In this document: in pieces, positions 6,579 to 13,189 of the stretch | How the letters are laid out: each line of letters opens with the position of its first letter | Position numbering within the stretch: the stretch's first letter is position 1 | IMG/VR virus record: IMGVR_UViG_3300021962_000184 | Span: 1 to 46,791 of that record | Direction: 5' to 3' (one strand) | DNA: 46,791 nucleotides | Source: a virus | The notes under the pieces: generated by a model | Told to the model about the DNA's origin: nothing | Databases searched by the model: none | What the model saw: only the letters and a program-made list of their open reading frames with translations | Made by a program: the position numbers and the translations under genes

Positions 6579-7061
6579 TTAAGGGATCTTGCGGTATCCT
6601 AGCAATCGACTAGCATTGTATTCAGCAAAGCCAACTCGATTGTTTTGATTGCCACCAAGCACCAAGATCTTTTCAACGCCATTAACATTTATGTTGGCGA
6701 TGTAGAACCCAACGTGACCTTGCCAACCAGCATTGCCACGTGTTAAGATAACGATGTCGCCATACTCTGGTTCGTTAGTTGGAATACCCCAATCCAAGAA
6801 ACTTCTTGCGAGAAGAGGGTGTTGACTTACTGATTCAGATCCTGGAATGTCGTAGAGCTCGAGCATAGAGTTGACAAACGCTGCACACCATTCATAGTGT
6901 TTTGGATCAACTCCGATTAGCTGTTTGAGTTCTGCTCGATGTCGTCTTTCATCAAGGCCATCAAGTGCGATGGCAGTATCCACTGGACGTGGATCATCAA
7001 AAGACTTTTGGTTTGTTATTGTACATCCACATAACAGTAGGATAATTGCAAATCTAAACAT
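6579..7061 (-). CDS. NlpC/P60-type (TIGR02594-like) cell-wall hydrolase, putative lipoprotein
   Basis: A 160-aa protein starting MFRFAIILLLCGC, a short hydrophobic signal ending in a lipobox-like LCGC, so it may be lipid-anchored. The body has YEWCAAFVNSMLE (catalytic Cys59), GDIVILTRGNAGWQGHVGFY (His116) and VLGGNQNNRV, the Cys-His-polar pattern of TIGR02594/NlpC-type peptidoglycan hydrolases. It is the only reverse-strand gene inside the tRNA banks. An exact reverse-strand TATAAATA lies 6 nt upstream of the ATG. A start further upstream would run through tRNA-Pro and is rejected. A role in lysis or in wall remodelling is likely. Confidence 0.72.
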   Translation of the reverse strand: MFRFAIILLLCGCTITNQKSFDDPRPVDTAIALDGLDERRHRAELKQLIGVDPKHYEWCAAFVNSMLELYDIPGSESVSQHPLLARSFLDWGIPTNEPEYGDIVILTRGNAGWQGHVGFYIANINVNGVEKILVLGGNQNNRVGFAEYNASRLLGYRKIP

Positions 7062-7066
7062 GAGGT

Positions 7067-7074
7067 TATTTATA
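7067..7074 (-). promoter_or_regulatory. Reverse-strand T4-type late promoter motif
   Basis: TATAAATA on the minus strand, 6 nt before the ATG at 7061. If used, the mRNA would be almost leaderless. Confidence 0.35.
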
Positions 7075-7075
7075 T

Positions 7076-7153
7076 CAGTGTGTAGCTCAGCTTGCGTAGA
7101 GTGCTCGCCTTGGAAGCGAGAGGCCGAAGGTTCAAATCCTTTCACACTGACCA
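7076..7153 (+). tRNA. tRNA-Pro(UGG)
   Basis: Acceptor CAGTGTG/CACACTG-A-CCA, with the C1-G72 pair typical of bacterial tRNA-Pro; anticodon arm CTCGC-CTTGGAA-GCGAG (UGG); T-arm AAGG-TTCAAAT-CCTT. A second tRNA-Pro(UGG) lies at 18778. Confidence 0.88.
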
Positions 7154-7159
7154 AGACAT

Positions 7160-7251
7160 GGGAGTGTCAAATAAGGCTATGCTGGTGCTAGCAGCGGACT
7201 GTAAATCCGTTCCTGAAGAGGCAAGTTGTTCGATTCAACACACTCCCACCA
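7160..7251 (+). tRNA. tRNA-Tyr(GUA)
   Basis: Acceptor GGGAGTG/CACTCCC-A-CCA; anticodon arm GCGGA-CTGTAAA-TCCGT (GUA). A long variable arm (TCCTGAAGAGGCA region) is present, as expected for bacterial tRNA-Tyr. Confidence 0.9.
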
Positions 7252-7260
7252 AATTAGCTG

Positions 7261-7289
7261 TTGACATTTGTATTTGGAGATGTTATATT
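7261..7289 (+). promoter_or_regulatory. Early promoter TTGACA-N17-TATATT
   Basis: TTGACA 7261-7266 and TATATT 7284-7289, the best consensus match in the window. A short inverted repeat GATGT/ACATC flanks the -10. It drives the two small genes at 7313 and 7443 and probably the tRNAs after them. Confidence 0.75.
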
Positions 7290-7312
7290 AATTACATCGA
7301 AGGAGAACACAG

Positions 7313-7453
7313 ATGATCCACAGTGGAAACTTGAGCTACCTAAACAAACTGCATAAGCAGTACGGTATTTGGAAGTACTCAATGAAAGTGTTGAAAGTTT
7401 GGAGTGACGGTAAGTATACTGTCCTTTTTCAGGAGAAGTTAAATGAAACATAA
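7313..7453 (+). CDS. Small unknown protein (46 aa)
   Basis: A 46-codon gene behind GGAG (7302-7305) and a clear promoter. The product is basic and aromatic (LNKLHKQYGIWKYSMKVLKVW). It overlaps the next gene by 11 nt. No family is recognised. Confidence 0.6.
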   Translation: MIHSGNLSYLNKLHKQYGIWKYSMKVLKVWSDGKYTVLFQEKLNET

Positions 7454-7586
7454 GGAACTCCCGAAGGCACGAAATCCTTTCGTCCTTCATCTTTCCAAAC
7501 GCCCATCTGGCGCTCATGGAAAGACTAAGAAAGTTGAACGCCGAGACGATAAGTTGGCGCTTCGCAAAGAGTGGATCCGTAGCTGA
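7443..7586 (+). CDS. Small basic phage protein (47 aa) overlapping tRNA-Lys
   Basis: A 47-codon gene with AGGAG (7431-7435) 7 nt before its ATG. The product is very basic, with RNPFVLHLSKRPSGAHGKTKK then RR..K...RKEW. The RNPxV...GAHxKTxKxxRR pattern recalls a family of tiny phage/proteobacterial proteins of unknown function; this is from memory and unverified. Its last 14 nt overlap the 5' end of tRNA-Lys, so the CDS and the tRNA share sequence. Confidence 0.65.
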   Translation: MKHKELPKARNPFVLHLSKRPSGAHGKTKKVERRDDKLALRKEWIRS

Positions 7587-7648
7587 GGTGGTTTTAGCAC
7601 GCGACTTTTAATCGCAGTACGTCAGTTCGAGTCTGACCGGATCCACCA
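7573..7648 (+). tRNA. tRNA-Lys(UUU)
   Basis: Acceptor GGATCCG/CGGATCC-A-CCA, loop CTTTTAA (UUU), T-arm GTCAG-TTCGAGT-CTGAC. Its first 14 nt are also the end of a small CDS. Confidence 0.92.
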
Positions 7649-7658
7649 TTATTTTGAT

Positions 7659-7749
7659 GATACACTAAGGGCGATTGGTACCAGCCCTTTCCGTAGTGGA
7701 AGCCTGCCTTTCGGTGGGTGGGAGAGTTGCAAAGCCTCCGTAGTGTATC
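7659..7749 (+). ncRNA. Unassigned multibranch structured RNA
   Basis: A perfect 9-bp outer stem GATACACTA/TAGTGTATC (7659-7667 with 7741-7749) encloses four consecutive hairpins. They are AGGGC/GCCCT (7668-7672/7684-7688), TTCC/GGAA (7689-7692/7698-7701), CCTGCC/GGTGGG (7703-7708/7713-7718) and GGAG/CTCC (7721-7724/7736-7739). The first loop carries the palindrome TGGTACCA, a possible dimerisation (kissing) site. There is no ORF, no T-loop and no CCA, so it is not a tRNA. It lies between two tRNA-Lys genes. Function unknown; the structure is hand-derived. Confidence 0.5.
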
Positions 7750-7760
7750 TTCTAAGTAAT

Positions 7761-7835
7761 GCACCGGTAGTTCAGCGGTAGAACGGCGGACTCTTAATCC
7801 GTAAGTCGTGGGTTCGATCCCCACCCGGTACACCA
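7761..7835 (+). tRNA. tRNA-Lys(CUU)
   Basis: Anticodon arm GCGGA-CTCTTAA-TCCGT (CUU), T-arm GTGGG-TTCGATC-CCCAC and encoded CCA. The acceptor GCACCGG/CCGGTAC has one mismatch at 2-71 (C-A). Confidence 0.87.
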
Positions 7836-7839
7836 ATAT

Positions 7840-7915
7840 GCACTTGTAGCTCAGACGGTAGAGCACGGGATTGAAGATCCTGGTGTCGGGAGTTCGATTC
7901 TCTCCAAGTGCACCA
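7840..7915 (+). tRNA. tRNA-Phe(GAA)
   Basis: Acceptor GCACTTG/CAAGTGC-A-CCA; anticodon arm CGGGA-TTGAAGA-TCCTG (GAA); T-arm GGGAG-TTCGATT-CTCTC. Confidence 0.9.
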
Positions 7916-7920
7916 AATAT

Positions 7921-8025
7921 GGAACAGTAGCTCAGGTAGATTAGCCGTCTATTAGCTGGTCTGAGTAGAGCGGGAGTGTTGGCTAACACTTCGCGTCGTT
8001 GGTTCGATTCCAGCCTGTTCCACCA
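7921..8025 (+). tRNA. tRNA-like gene with expanded D-arm, anticodon undetermined
   Basis: At 105 nt, it is closed by a perfect acceptor GGAACAG/CTGTTCC-A-CCA and has a good T-arm (GTTGG-TTCGATT-CCAGC). The D-arm region is about 26 nt too long and contains a partial duplication (TAGCTCAGGTAGA ... TAGCTGGTCTGAGTAGAGC) and a small hairpin TAGA/TCTA. The anticodon loop is 6 or 8 nt (TTGGCTAA), so GGC (Ala) or GCU (Ser) cannot be settled. It may be a damaged gene or one needing processing. Confidence 0.55.
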
Positions 8026-8028
8026 ATA

Positions 8029-8048
8029 ATGCCCCTGGGGTTGGGCAT
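8029..8048 (+). other. Hairpin between tRNAs
   Basis: ATGCCC/GGGCAT stem (8029-8034 with 8043-8048) with an 8-nt loop. It has only a three-T tail, so it is more likely a processing or spacer hairpin than a terminator. Confidence 0.35.
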
Positions 8049-8080
8049 TTCAAAACAATCATCCCCCTGAAATTCTAAGA

Positions 8081-8154
8081 CCTCTCTTAGCTCAAAGGTA
8101 GAGCACTCGCCTGATAAGCGAGAGACAATGGATCGATACCATTAGAGAGGACCA
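8081..8154 (+). tRNA. tRNA-Ile(GAU)
   Basis: Acceptor CCTCTCT/AGAGAGG-A-CCA; anticodon arm CTCGC-CTGATAA-GCGAG (GAU). The T-loop is ATCGATA rather than TTCGANT, a mild deviation. Confidence 0.87.
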
Positions 8155-8159
8155 ATAAC

Positions 8160-8236
8160 GTCCCCATAGATTACGTTGGCTAGATCATCGCCCTTTCAAG
8201 GCGAAGAAGCGGGATCGACACCCGCTGGGGATACCA
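8160..8236 (+). tRNA. tRNA-Glu(UUC)
   Basis: Acceptor GTCCCCA/TGGGGAT-A-CCA; anticodon arm TCGCC-CTTTCAA-GGCGA (UUC); T-arm GCGGG-ATCGACA-CCCGC. The T-loop starts with A, as in the neighbouring tRNA-Ile. Confidence 0.88.
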
Positions 8237-8241
8237 ATAGA

Positions 8242-8315
8242 ATCCTTATAGCTCAATGATAGAGCGCTGTCCTGACTCGACAGATACGAAGGTTTGATTC
8301 CTTCTGAGGATACCA
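8242..8315 (+). tRNA. tRNA-Val(GAC)
   Basis: Acceptor ATCCTTA/TGAGGAT-A-CCA; anticodon arm CTGTC-CTGACTC-GACAG (GAC). Position 37 is T, which is unusual. T-arm GAAGG-TTTGATT-CCTTC. Confidence 0.82.
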
Positions 8316-8320
8316 ACAAC

Positions 8321-8394
8321 GCTGCTATAGTATAAAGGTATTATACATCTTTGGTAAGGATGGGACGGAGGATCGTTACCTCCTAGCAGCACCA
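8321..8394 (+). tRNA. tRNA-Thr(GGU)
   Basis: Acceptor GCTGCTA/TAGCAGC-A-CCA; anticodon arm CATCT-TTGGTAA-GGATG (GGU); T-arm GGAGG-ATCGTTA-CCTCC. Confidence 0.87.
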
Positions 8395-8409
8395 GTTAAG
8401 GATTTAGTT

Positions 8410-8751
8410 ATGTTTGATAAAGCACTTGAATTGACTATGAAATCATTGTCTAGTGAAGGACTCACAGATGATGAAAAGAAATATATGCACAACCGAAACG
8501 CCAAGTATGAACTTGTCCGTTATGTTTACATGGAAAAGATGAAGCATGAAGGTTCTGAATTGAAACAATTTCACTTCACTCCTGGCGAGTCGTTTATGGA
8601 TACGCCCATCATTGATATTGTAAATGATTTGATGAAATTCAACGAAGCCATCAAAAATGGTAAGGTAAAACCTCTTACCTTTGGTGACTCGTCATTAGTT
8701 AAACATAATTCTCCACATTCTGACTATGAAGTTGTCGACTTTGATGATTGA
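8410..8751 (+). CDS. Unknown protein (113 aa)
   Basis: A 113-aa acidic protein (MFDKALELTMKSLSSEGLTDDEKKYMHNR...) with an AAGGA 8 nt upstream. It is predicted helical at the N-terminus and ends in VVDFDD. Its 3' end carries the first arm of a 22-bp direct repeat (8701-8722), repeated just past the stop (8758-8779). No domain is recognised. It separates two tRNA runs. Confidence 0.6.
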   Translation: MFDKALELTMKSLSSEGLTDDEKKYMHNRNAKYELVRYVYMEKMKHEGSELKQFHFTPGESFMDTPIIDIVNDLMKFNEAIKNGKVKPLTFGDSSLVKHNSPHSDYEVVDFDD

Positions 8752-8779
8752 AACTGGAAACATAATTCTCCACATTCTG
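8701..8779 (+). repeat. 22-bp direct repeat pair
   Basis: The stretch AAACATAATTCTCCACATTC plus TG occurs at 8701-8722 inside a CDS and again at 8758-8779 just after its stop. The spacing of 57 bp (start to start) suggests a slippage or recombination scar. Confidence 0.8.
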
Positions 8780-8788
8780 GCAAAGAAA

Positions 8789-8808
8789 AGACAACTTTGT
8801 AGTTGTCT
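8789..8808 (+). other. Hairpin downstream of the 113-aa gene
   Basis: AGACAAC/GTTGTCT 7-bp stem with a 6-nt loop. It has no T-run, so terminator function is weakly supported. Confidence 0.4.
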
Positions 8809-8809
8809 C

Positions 8810-8839
8810 GTGACACAGTTTAGACTATGATGATATAAT
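8810..8839 (+). promoter_or_regulatory. Weak promoter abutting tRNA-Arg(ACG)
   Basis: GTGACA at 8810-8815 and a perfect TATAAT at 8834-8839, directly adjacent to the tRNA 5' end at 8840. If used, transcription would start inside the tRNA, so the call is doubtful. Confidence 0.25.
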
Positions 8840-8912
8840 GCTTCTGCCGGCGGATCCGGTGGCGGGTCTACGAAGCCTGCTTACGAATGTTCGACTCATT
8901 CCGGGAGCACCA
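8840..8912 (+). tRNA. tRNA-Arg(ACG)
   Basis: Acceptor GCTTCTG/CGGGAGC-A-CCA; loop CTACGAA (ACG) on stem GCGGGT/GCCTGC. T-arm AATG-TTCGACT-CATT. The D-arm CCGG-CGGAT-CCGG is short and GC-rich. Confidence 0.82.
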
Positions 8913-8920
8913 ATAAAACG

Positions 8921-8949
8921 TTGTAGAAGAGGTCGACATCTGCTACAAT
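8921..8949 (+). promoter_or_regulatory. Possible promoter with internal inverted repeat
   Basis: TTGTAG (8921-8926), a 17-nt spacer, TACAAT (8944-8949). TTGTAG and CTACAA (8943-8948) are perfect complements, and the spacer AGAGGTCGACATCT is itself near-palindromic. The region could act as an operator or an RNA hairpin. Confidence 0.4.
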
Positions 8950-9038
8950 GAGCAAACTGCATCCGCTGTGGGACCTCGGCGTATCGGATAACACCAGTCT
9001 GCAAATGGCGCAGATGCAGGGGTAAGAGTCCCAATTGT
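8945..9038 (+). ncRNA. Possible structured RNA between tRNA-Arg genes
   Basis: The 144 nt between two tRNA-Arg genes contain no ORF but nested complementary segments: ACAAT/ATTGT (8945-8949 with 9034-9038), GGGAC/GTCCC (8970-8974 with 9028-9032) and the hairpin TCTGC-AAATGGC-GCAGA. Alternative pairings (CTGCATC/GATGCAG) compete. Either it is a small RNA or a long spacer. Support is weak without folding or homologues. Confidence 0.3.
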
Positions 9039-9056
9039 GAGATGGCCCAGGAATTT

Positions 9057-9131
9057 GCTTCCATAGCTCAACGTAAGAGCGTCAGTCTTCGAAACTGAGG
9101 GTTGAAGGTTAGAGTCCTTCTGGGAGCTCCA
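9057..9131 (+). tRNA. tRNA-Arg(UCG)
   Basis: Acceptor GCTTCCA/TGGGAGC with discriminator T and CCA; anticodon arm TCAGT-CTTCGAA-ACTGA (UCG); T-arm AAGG-TTAGAGT-CCTT (A in place of the usual C of TTC). Confidence 0.83.
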
Positions 9132-9138
9132 ATACTAT

Positions 9139-9213
9139 GCTGGATAAGGTGTAATGGTTGCATCCCTCACTGTGACTGAGGTGGACGTGGTTCGATCCCA
9201 CTATCCAGTACCA
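9139..9213 (+). tRNA. tRNA-His(GUG)
   Basis: Acceptor GCTGGAT/ATCCAGT; anticodon arm CCTCA-CTGTGAC-TGAGG (GUG); T-arm GTGG-TTCGATC-CCAC. The base before G1 is T and the discriminator is A, rather than the usual G-1/C73 identity pair of tRNA-His. Confidence 0.85.
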
Positions 9214-9218
9214 ATAAT

Positions 9219-9293
9219 GCGGATGTAGCTCAGAGGTAGAGCTTCTCGTTGCCAACGAGACGGTCACGGGTTCGAATCCCGTTATCCGCTCCA
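9219..9293 (+). tRNA. tRNA-Gly(GCC)
   Basis: Acceptor GCGGATG/TATCCGC with T73 and CCA; anticodon arm TCTCG-TTGCCAA-CGAGA (GCC); T-arm ACGGG-TTCGAAT-CCCGT. Confidence 0.92.
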
Positions 9294-9299
9294 AACAAT

Positions 9300-9376
9300 G
9301 TCCTTGTAGGCCAACTGGTAGAGTCGCTACGTTGAGGTCGTAGATGTTGGGAGTTCGAGTCTCCCCAAGGACACCA
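9300..9376 (+). tRNA. tRNA-Leu(GAG) with short variable loop
   Basis: Acceptor GTCCTTG/CAAGGAC-A-CCA; anticodon arm CTACG-TTGAGGT-CGTAG (GAG); variable loop ATGTT only; T-arm GGGAG-TTCGAGT-CTCCC. Same unusual class I shape as the other Leu genes. Confidence 0.86.
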
Positions 9377-9382
9377 ATTTAT

Positions 9383-9456
9383 TGCCCGTTCGTCTAACGG
9401 TAGGACGCTAGGCTCTGACCCTAGTAATCGCGGTTCGAATCCTCGACGGGCATCCA
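9383..9456 (+). tRNA. tRNA-Gln(CUG)
   Basis: Acceptor TGCCCGT/ACGGGCA with T73 and CCA; anticodon arm CTAGG-CTCTGAC-CCTAG (CUG). It is closely similar to tRNA-Gln(UUG) at 6502. Confidence 0.9.
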
Positions 9457-9471
9457 ACGTTTCCCCAATCA

Positions 9472-9479
9472 TATAAATA
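9472..9479 (+). promoter_or_regulatory. T4-type late promoter for the PARP-domain gene
   Basis: Exact TATAAATA 33 nt before the ATG at 9512, in the short gap after the last tRNA of the first bank. Confidence 0.6.
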
Positions 9480-9511
9480 CGGATAACGAAATTTAATTCT
9501 ATGGGGCATTA

Positions 9512-12500
9512 ATGGTCAAGCGTTTTAACAGTCACATCAAAGCCAATAATGATCTAAACGAAGCAAACTTGTTCAAGTCGGCTGCTGAAAAAGATGCTAT
9601 TGTCAAAGACAAAAAACGTGTAGCAAACGCGTTCATGTACAACTTCTTTGGCATGCTTGGTATGATTAATGCGACTCAGCCAGCTCAGAAGCAAACAATT
9701 CTAAACTTCTTGAAGAAAGATAAACAGCTTCGAGTTGATAGTATCGACGAGACAAACCTAGACATTTCACAATCTGTTAAGCTAGCTCACGAAGCTGGCT
9801 TCTTTATCAACCCAAATACTGTTAATGAAATCACTCGCTTCCTCGTTAAGTTGAAGATGGGGCAGATTACCACTATTGATTCTTTAGTCGTTGGTAAGTG
9901 GGCAAATGCTCTAAAGCCAGACTTCCTTACCCACGTTTCTGATCCTGCAATGCGTCGAGTCTATATCCAATTCCGTAACGATGAGGGTAAGACTATCGAC
10001 GTTTCTCGTTTTGCTATTGCTCTAAAAGCACGTGTAAACAAGATTCCAGATGGTGGAGACTTCCAGAAGTATTCCAAGAGATTCTTTGGCTTGACTGAAA
10101 TCAAGCCAGGACAGGCAGTCGCTGCTCCAGTTGCTCAACCAGCTGTAGCTACTCCGGCCCAACCAGCGGCTCCTGCAAAACTAAGTTATTACCAGCGTCA
10201 GAAGTTGAAGAAGCAACAGGCTGCCCAAGGAACCACTCCTCCAGTAGCTCCAACAGCACCAGCTACAACCACCACAGCGGCTCCTGCAAAGTTGAGCTAC
10301 TACCAACGCCAGAAGCTAAAGAAACAACAAGCTGCTCAACCAGCTATTGACGCAGCTAAAGCTGCGGCCGCTGCGGCACAAGCTGCTGCTGAGTTGAAGG
10401 CTAAAGAAGAAGAAGAGAACAGAAAAGCACAAGCTGCTGCTATTAAGAAAATGCCTAAAGAACACCTTGAAGAGATGATCAAGGCTATGTTCAGAGCTGG
10501 TCCTTATCCAAGCCCTGCAGTTTACAGCAACTTGGTAACTGTTAAGAGTATGTTTAACTTTAACATTGTTCCAGACATCTATGCACAAGTGGCAGACAGA
10601 CTACACGTTATTGCTTCAAATGTGAGCTCTATGACATCAACTGGCGATGTGTCAACTTTGACTATGGTTGGAGATGCTGTCAGAAAAGCATTCAAAGAAA
10701 TTACTTCTTTAACTGGGCATGAGACCACATTTGCTGGTCTTGTTAAGTTTGCTATACGATTGTCAACAACCGCTAGAGGAAGTTATGGTGGTCGTTATAC
10801 AGGCGTTCTTCTATTGACTGGTGAAAATATTACACCAGACCTTTACGAGAATACAGTATATCAGTTAAGTGCAGATGGTATGCGAAGTATGTGTGAAGTA
10901 TTGCAGACCAAAATATCTGTACTAAGAACCTTAGGTGAGATGGGTGGTAGCAAACAGGAGTTCTTTGACAAGCTGTGTCAAGAAGGTTACCCAGTTTACA
11001 GCTACATGAGAATGACTAGAAGCTATAATGCTCCTAAGTCCTTTGTAGCAAACTACACATATACTGGATATGAAAATTATGCTTACCACGCTCTAATATC
11101 GTATGATAAGCCTTTCCATACTGTAATTGACAATGTATTGAAAAGTGCAGGAACCTATGGTATATCAAGCTTCGAAGATACATTTGTTGCGTATGGTATT
11201 ACCGATACCTCCATTAACGGTATATCAGCTAATCTAGTTAATGCTCTGCAGATGAGATTCAAAGAGTTCTATGATGTAAACTTTAATACTAGTGCTTATG
11301 AAAATCTTGTCCGTAGATTGCTTCGCAATACATTAACAGGAGGTGCCAACTATGGTTACGATGCATCAGCTCGTGATGGTGGTGGGCCTCTATTGCAGCA
11401 ACTGCACGATATGTTTGCTGATGATCTAGTAGCTAAAGGTTGGACAGACTCTAAGCTACAAAAACTGACAGGTGTATCGTTTACTGATTATTCAGTCAAG
11501 CATATGTTAAGAACAATTGGTGTTTCTACAGACGATCTAATAAAGAATCATCCAAATGATACAGCATCTGTTTATCTTAAAGTTGTAAAGGATGGTTTGA
11601 ACAGTGTTGATACTGATAACCTTACACGATTGATTCTAGCAGATCCATCTTCAAACGTTATCAATGGCATTATTCGTGTAACAAAAAACCTACAAAGCAA
11701 TGCTAGTGGCGACCGTGATACCAACGTTAATGCTATTTCAAAAGCTATGTTAAAGATTGCACAAGCGCAACCAAACCTATTTAACTTTCAGATTGCGGGG
11801 GCAGAATTGCTAAAACAATTACCTTATGCAGATGCAGATACAGTTAACGGTTGGCTACGCTTTGCAAAACAAAACAACAACAATTGGATTATGGGCGCCG
11901 AGCTCTATAAGTCCATGTACAAAAATAGCAAGCAAGATTATGTCGATGTTCTGACCGGTATCGTTCAAGACAGTATTGGTAGTGATGTTGAAGACTATGT
12001 CAATGATATTGTTGATTCACTTCCTCCACACGTTGTTCAGAAGATGCGCGGCAACCTTGTTGGTGGCGCTGTTCTAATTGACGAGATTGTAAAAGGTGAG
12101 ATCAAGCCATTTGATAAGATTGACTCTGCCCGCTTGAAGAAGATCTTCTTGTACAACGATATTGATATGTCTGCTTTGCTTACAGGTGTTGTTGATAAGA
12201 AGAAGAAGTCTGAGACCTACGTTCAGTACTTTGCTCGTGCTAAGCAGTCTATGAAAGACAAGAAGATGCTACAGCAAGCAAAGGTTCAAGAAGTCAACAG
12301 CATGCATGCAGCAAAATCTGCTAATAGAATTATGATTCAACGTGACCACGCTGGTAAACACGGTGACACATATCCTATGATCGATAAAGTGTATGATGCC
12401 AACCTAGAGTATCCAGAGTTTGAAGAATTCCGTAAAACCAAGTACGGCGATGGTTCAGTCGTTCCTGCTTATCACGGAACAGGCGGGATCGCGGCTGGTA

Positions 12501-13180
12501 TGATTCTGCGCTACGGGTTCAAAGTAATTAAGTCTTCTGACCCATCAGTTGTTGGTCGTATGCTTGGAGATGGTATATACTTCTCTAACAAGATCGATAA
12601 AGTTTCTCAGTACGTTTCTAACGGTGGTTACTCCAGACAGCATGGCCAGAAGGGCTATGTAATGGAAATGGATACCAACCTTGGTACAAGAAACAGAGAC
12701 TATCGTGCTGCTGGTATTGATGGACGTGATAGTATTCGTTCACCAGAATGGTGCGTAGTAGATCCAAAAGCTCAGCTACGAGTCACAAAAGTGTATGAAG
12801 TTACATTGGTATCAAAAGCAACTGTTGACAAGTTCTTGAAAGAAGGTGTAGAATATACTGGCTTGAAAGGTTTCAAGCAGCACTTGAAAGAACAGGTTAT
12901 GCAAGAAAATGGTAATGTAACTAGTTTCGTGTTCCGCGATGGTATGATTCCTATTATTGATCAAGAAACTGCAGCTATAACGTATGTTGACTTCGAAGAG
13001 GCTCTGTCAAAGAAGCTAATCAAGCAAGATATGTTTGACGTATCTGCTCAAGGTCCTGTGATTGTGTTTAGAGGCACAGCAGACCAAGTCGTCATCGATG
13101 AGCGCTTTGCTGATCATATGGGTGGCAATGACCTACAACTTTATATTCAACTTTTCCGCGAAGAAATGTCAAGAATATAA
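9512..13180 (+). CDS. Large protein with C-terminal PARP-like ADP-ribosyltransferase domain
   Basis: A 1222-aa protein. Residues 1-200 are helical. A low-complexity linker (about 205-315, Ala/Pro/Gln rich) contains two near-identical copies of PAKLSYYQRQKLKKQQAAQ, then a charged coiled stretch. The long middle (about 320-960) is unrecognised. Residues about 980-1100 hold a PARP-type catalytic core: YHGTG with H988, GDGIYFS with Y1023, and KVYEVTL with E1096, the H-Y-E triad of ARTD enzymes that transfer ADP-ribose from NAD. It probably modifies host proteins or RNA, and its size and the late promoter suggest it could be packaged in the virion and injected, as T4 Alt is; both are inference. 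It is followed by the Ro60-like gene cluster. Confidence 0.8.
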   Translation: MVKRFNSHIKANNDLNEANLFKSAAEKDAIVKDKKRVANAFMYNFFGMLGMINATQPAQKQTILNFLKKDKQLRVDSIDETNLDISQSVKLAHEAGFFINPNTVNEITRFLVKLKMGQITTIDSLVVGKWANALKPDFLTHVSDPAMRRVYIQFRNDEGKTIDVSRFAIALKARVNKIPDGGDFQKYSKRFFGLTEIKPGQAVAAPVAQPAVATPAQPAAPAKLSYYQRQKLKKQQAAQGTTPPVAPTAPATTTTAAPAKLSYYQRQKLKKQQAAQPAIDAAKAAAAAAQAAAELKAKEEEENRKAQAAAIKKMPKEHLEEMIKAMFRAGPYPSPAVYSNLVTVKSMFNFNIVPDIYAQVADRLHVIASNVSSMTSTGDVSTLTMVGDAVRKAFKEITSLTGHETTFAGLVKFAIRLSTTARGSYGGRYTGVLLLTGENITPDLYENTVYQLSADGMRSMCEVLQTKISVLRTLGEMGGSKQEFFDKLCQEGYPVYSYMRMTRSYNAPKSFVANYTYTGYENYAYHALISYDKPFHTVIDNVLKSAGTYGISSFEDTFVAYGITDTSINGISANLVNALQMRFKEFYDVNFNTSAYENLVRRLLRNTLTGGANYGYDASARDGGGPLLQQLHDMFADDLVAKGWTDSKLQKLTGVSFTDYSVKHMLRTIGVSTDDLIKNHPNDTASVYLKVVKDGLNSVDTDNLTRLILADPSSNVINGIIRVTKNLQSNASGDRDTNVNAISKAMLKIAQAQPNLFNFQIAGAELLKQLPYADADTVNGWLRFAKQNNNNWIMGAELYKSMYKNSKQDYVDVLTGIVQDSIGSDVEDYVNDIVDSLPPHVVQKMRGNLVGGAVLIDEIVKGEIKPFDKIDSARLKKIFLYNDIDMSALLTGVVDKKKKSETYVQYFARAKQSMKDKKMLQQAKVQEVNSMHAAKSANRIMIQRDHAGKHGDTYPMIDKVYDANLEYPEFEEFRKTKYGDGSVVPAYHGTGGIAAGMILRYGFKVIKSSDPSVVGRMLGDGIYFSNKIDKVSQYVSNGGYSRQHGQKGYVMEMDTNLGTRNRDYRAAGIDGRDSIRSPEWCVVDPKAQLRVTKVYEVTLVSKATVDKFLKEGVEYTGLKGFKQHLKEQVMQENGNVTSFVFRDGMIPIIDQETAAITYVDFEEALSKKLIKQDMFDVSAQGPVIVFRGTADQVVIDERFADHMGGNDLQLYIQLFREEMSRI

Positions 13181-13189
13181 AAATACCTG

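Noticed and set aside
5071-9456. CRISPR-like array from regular TTCGA-containing repeats
   Set aside because: The repeated stretches are tRNA T-arms with different flanks. There are no identical repeats with uniform spacers.
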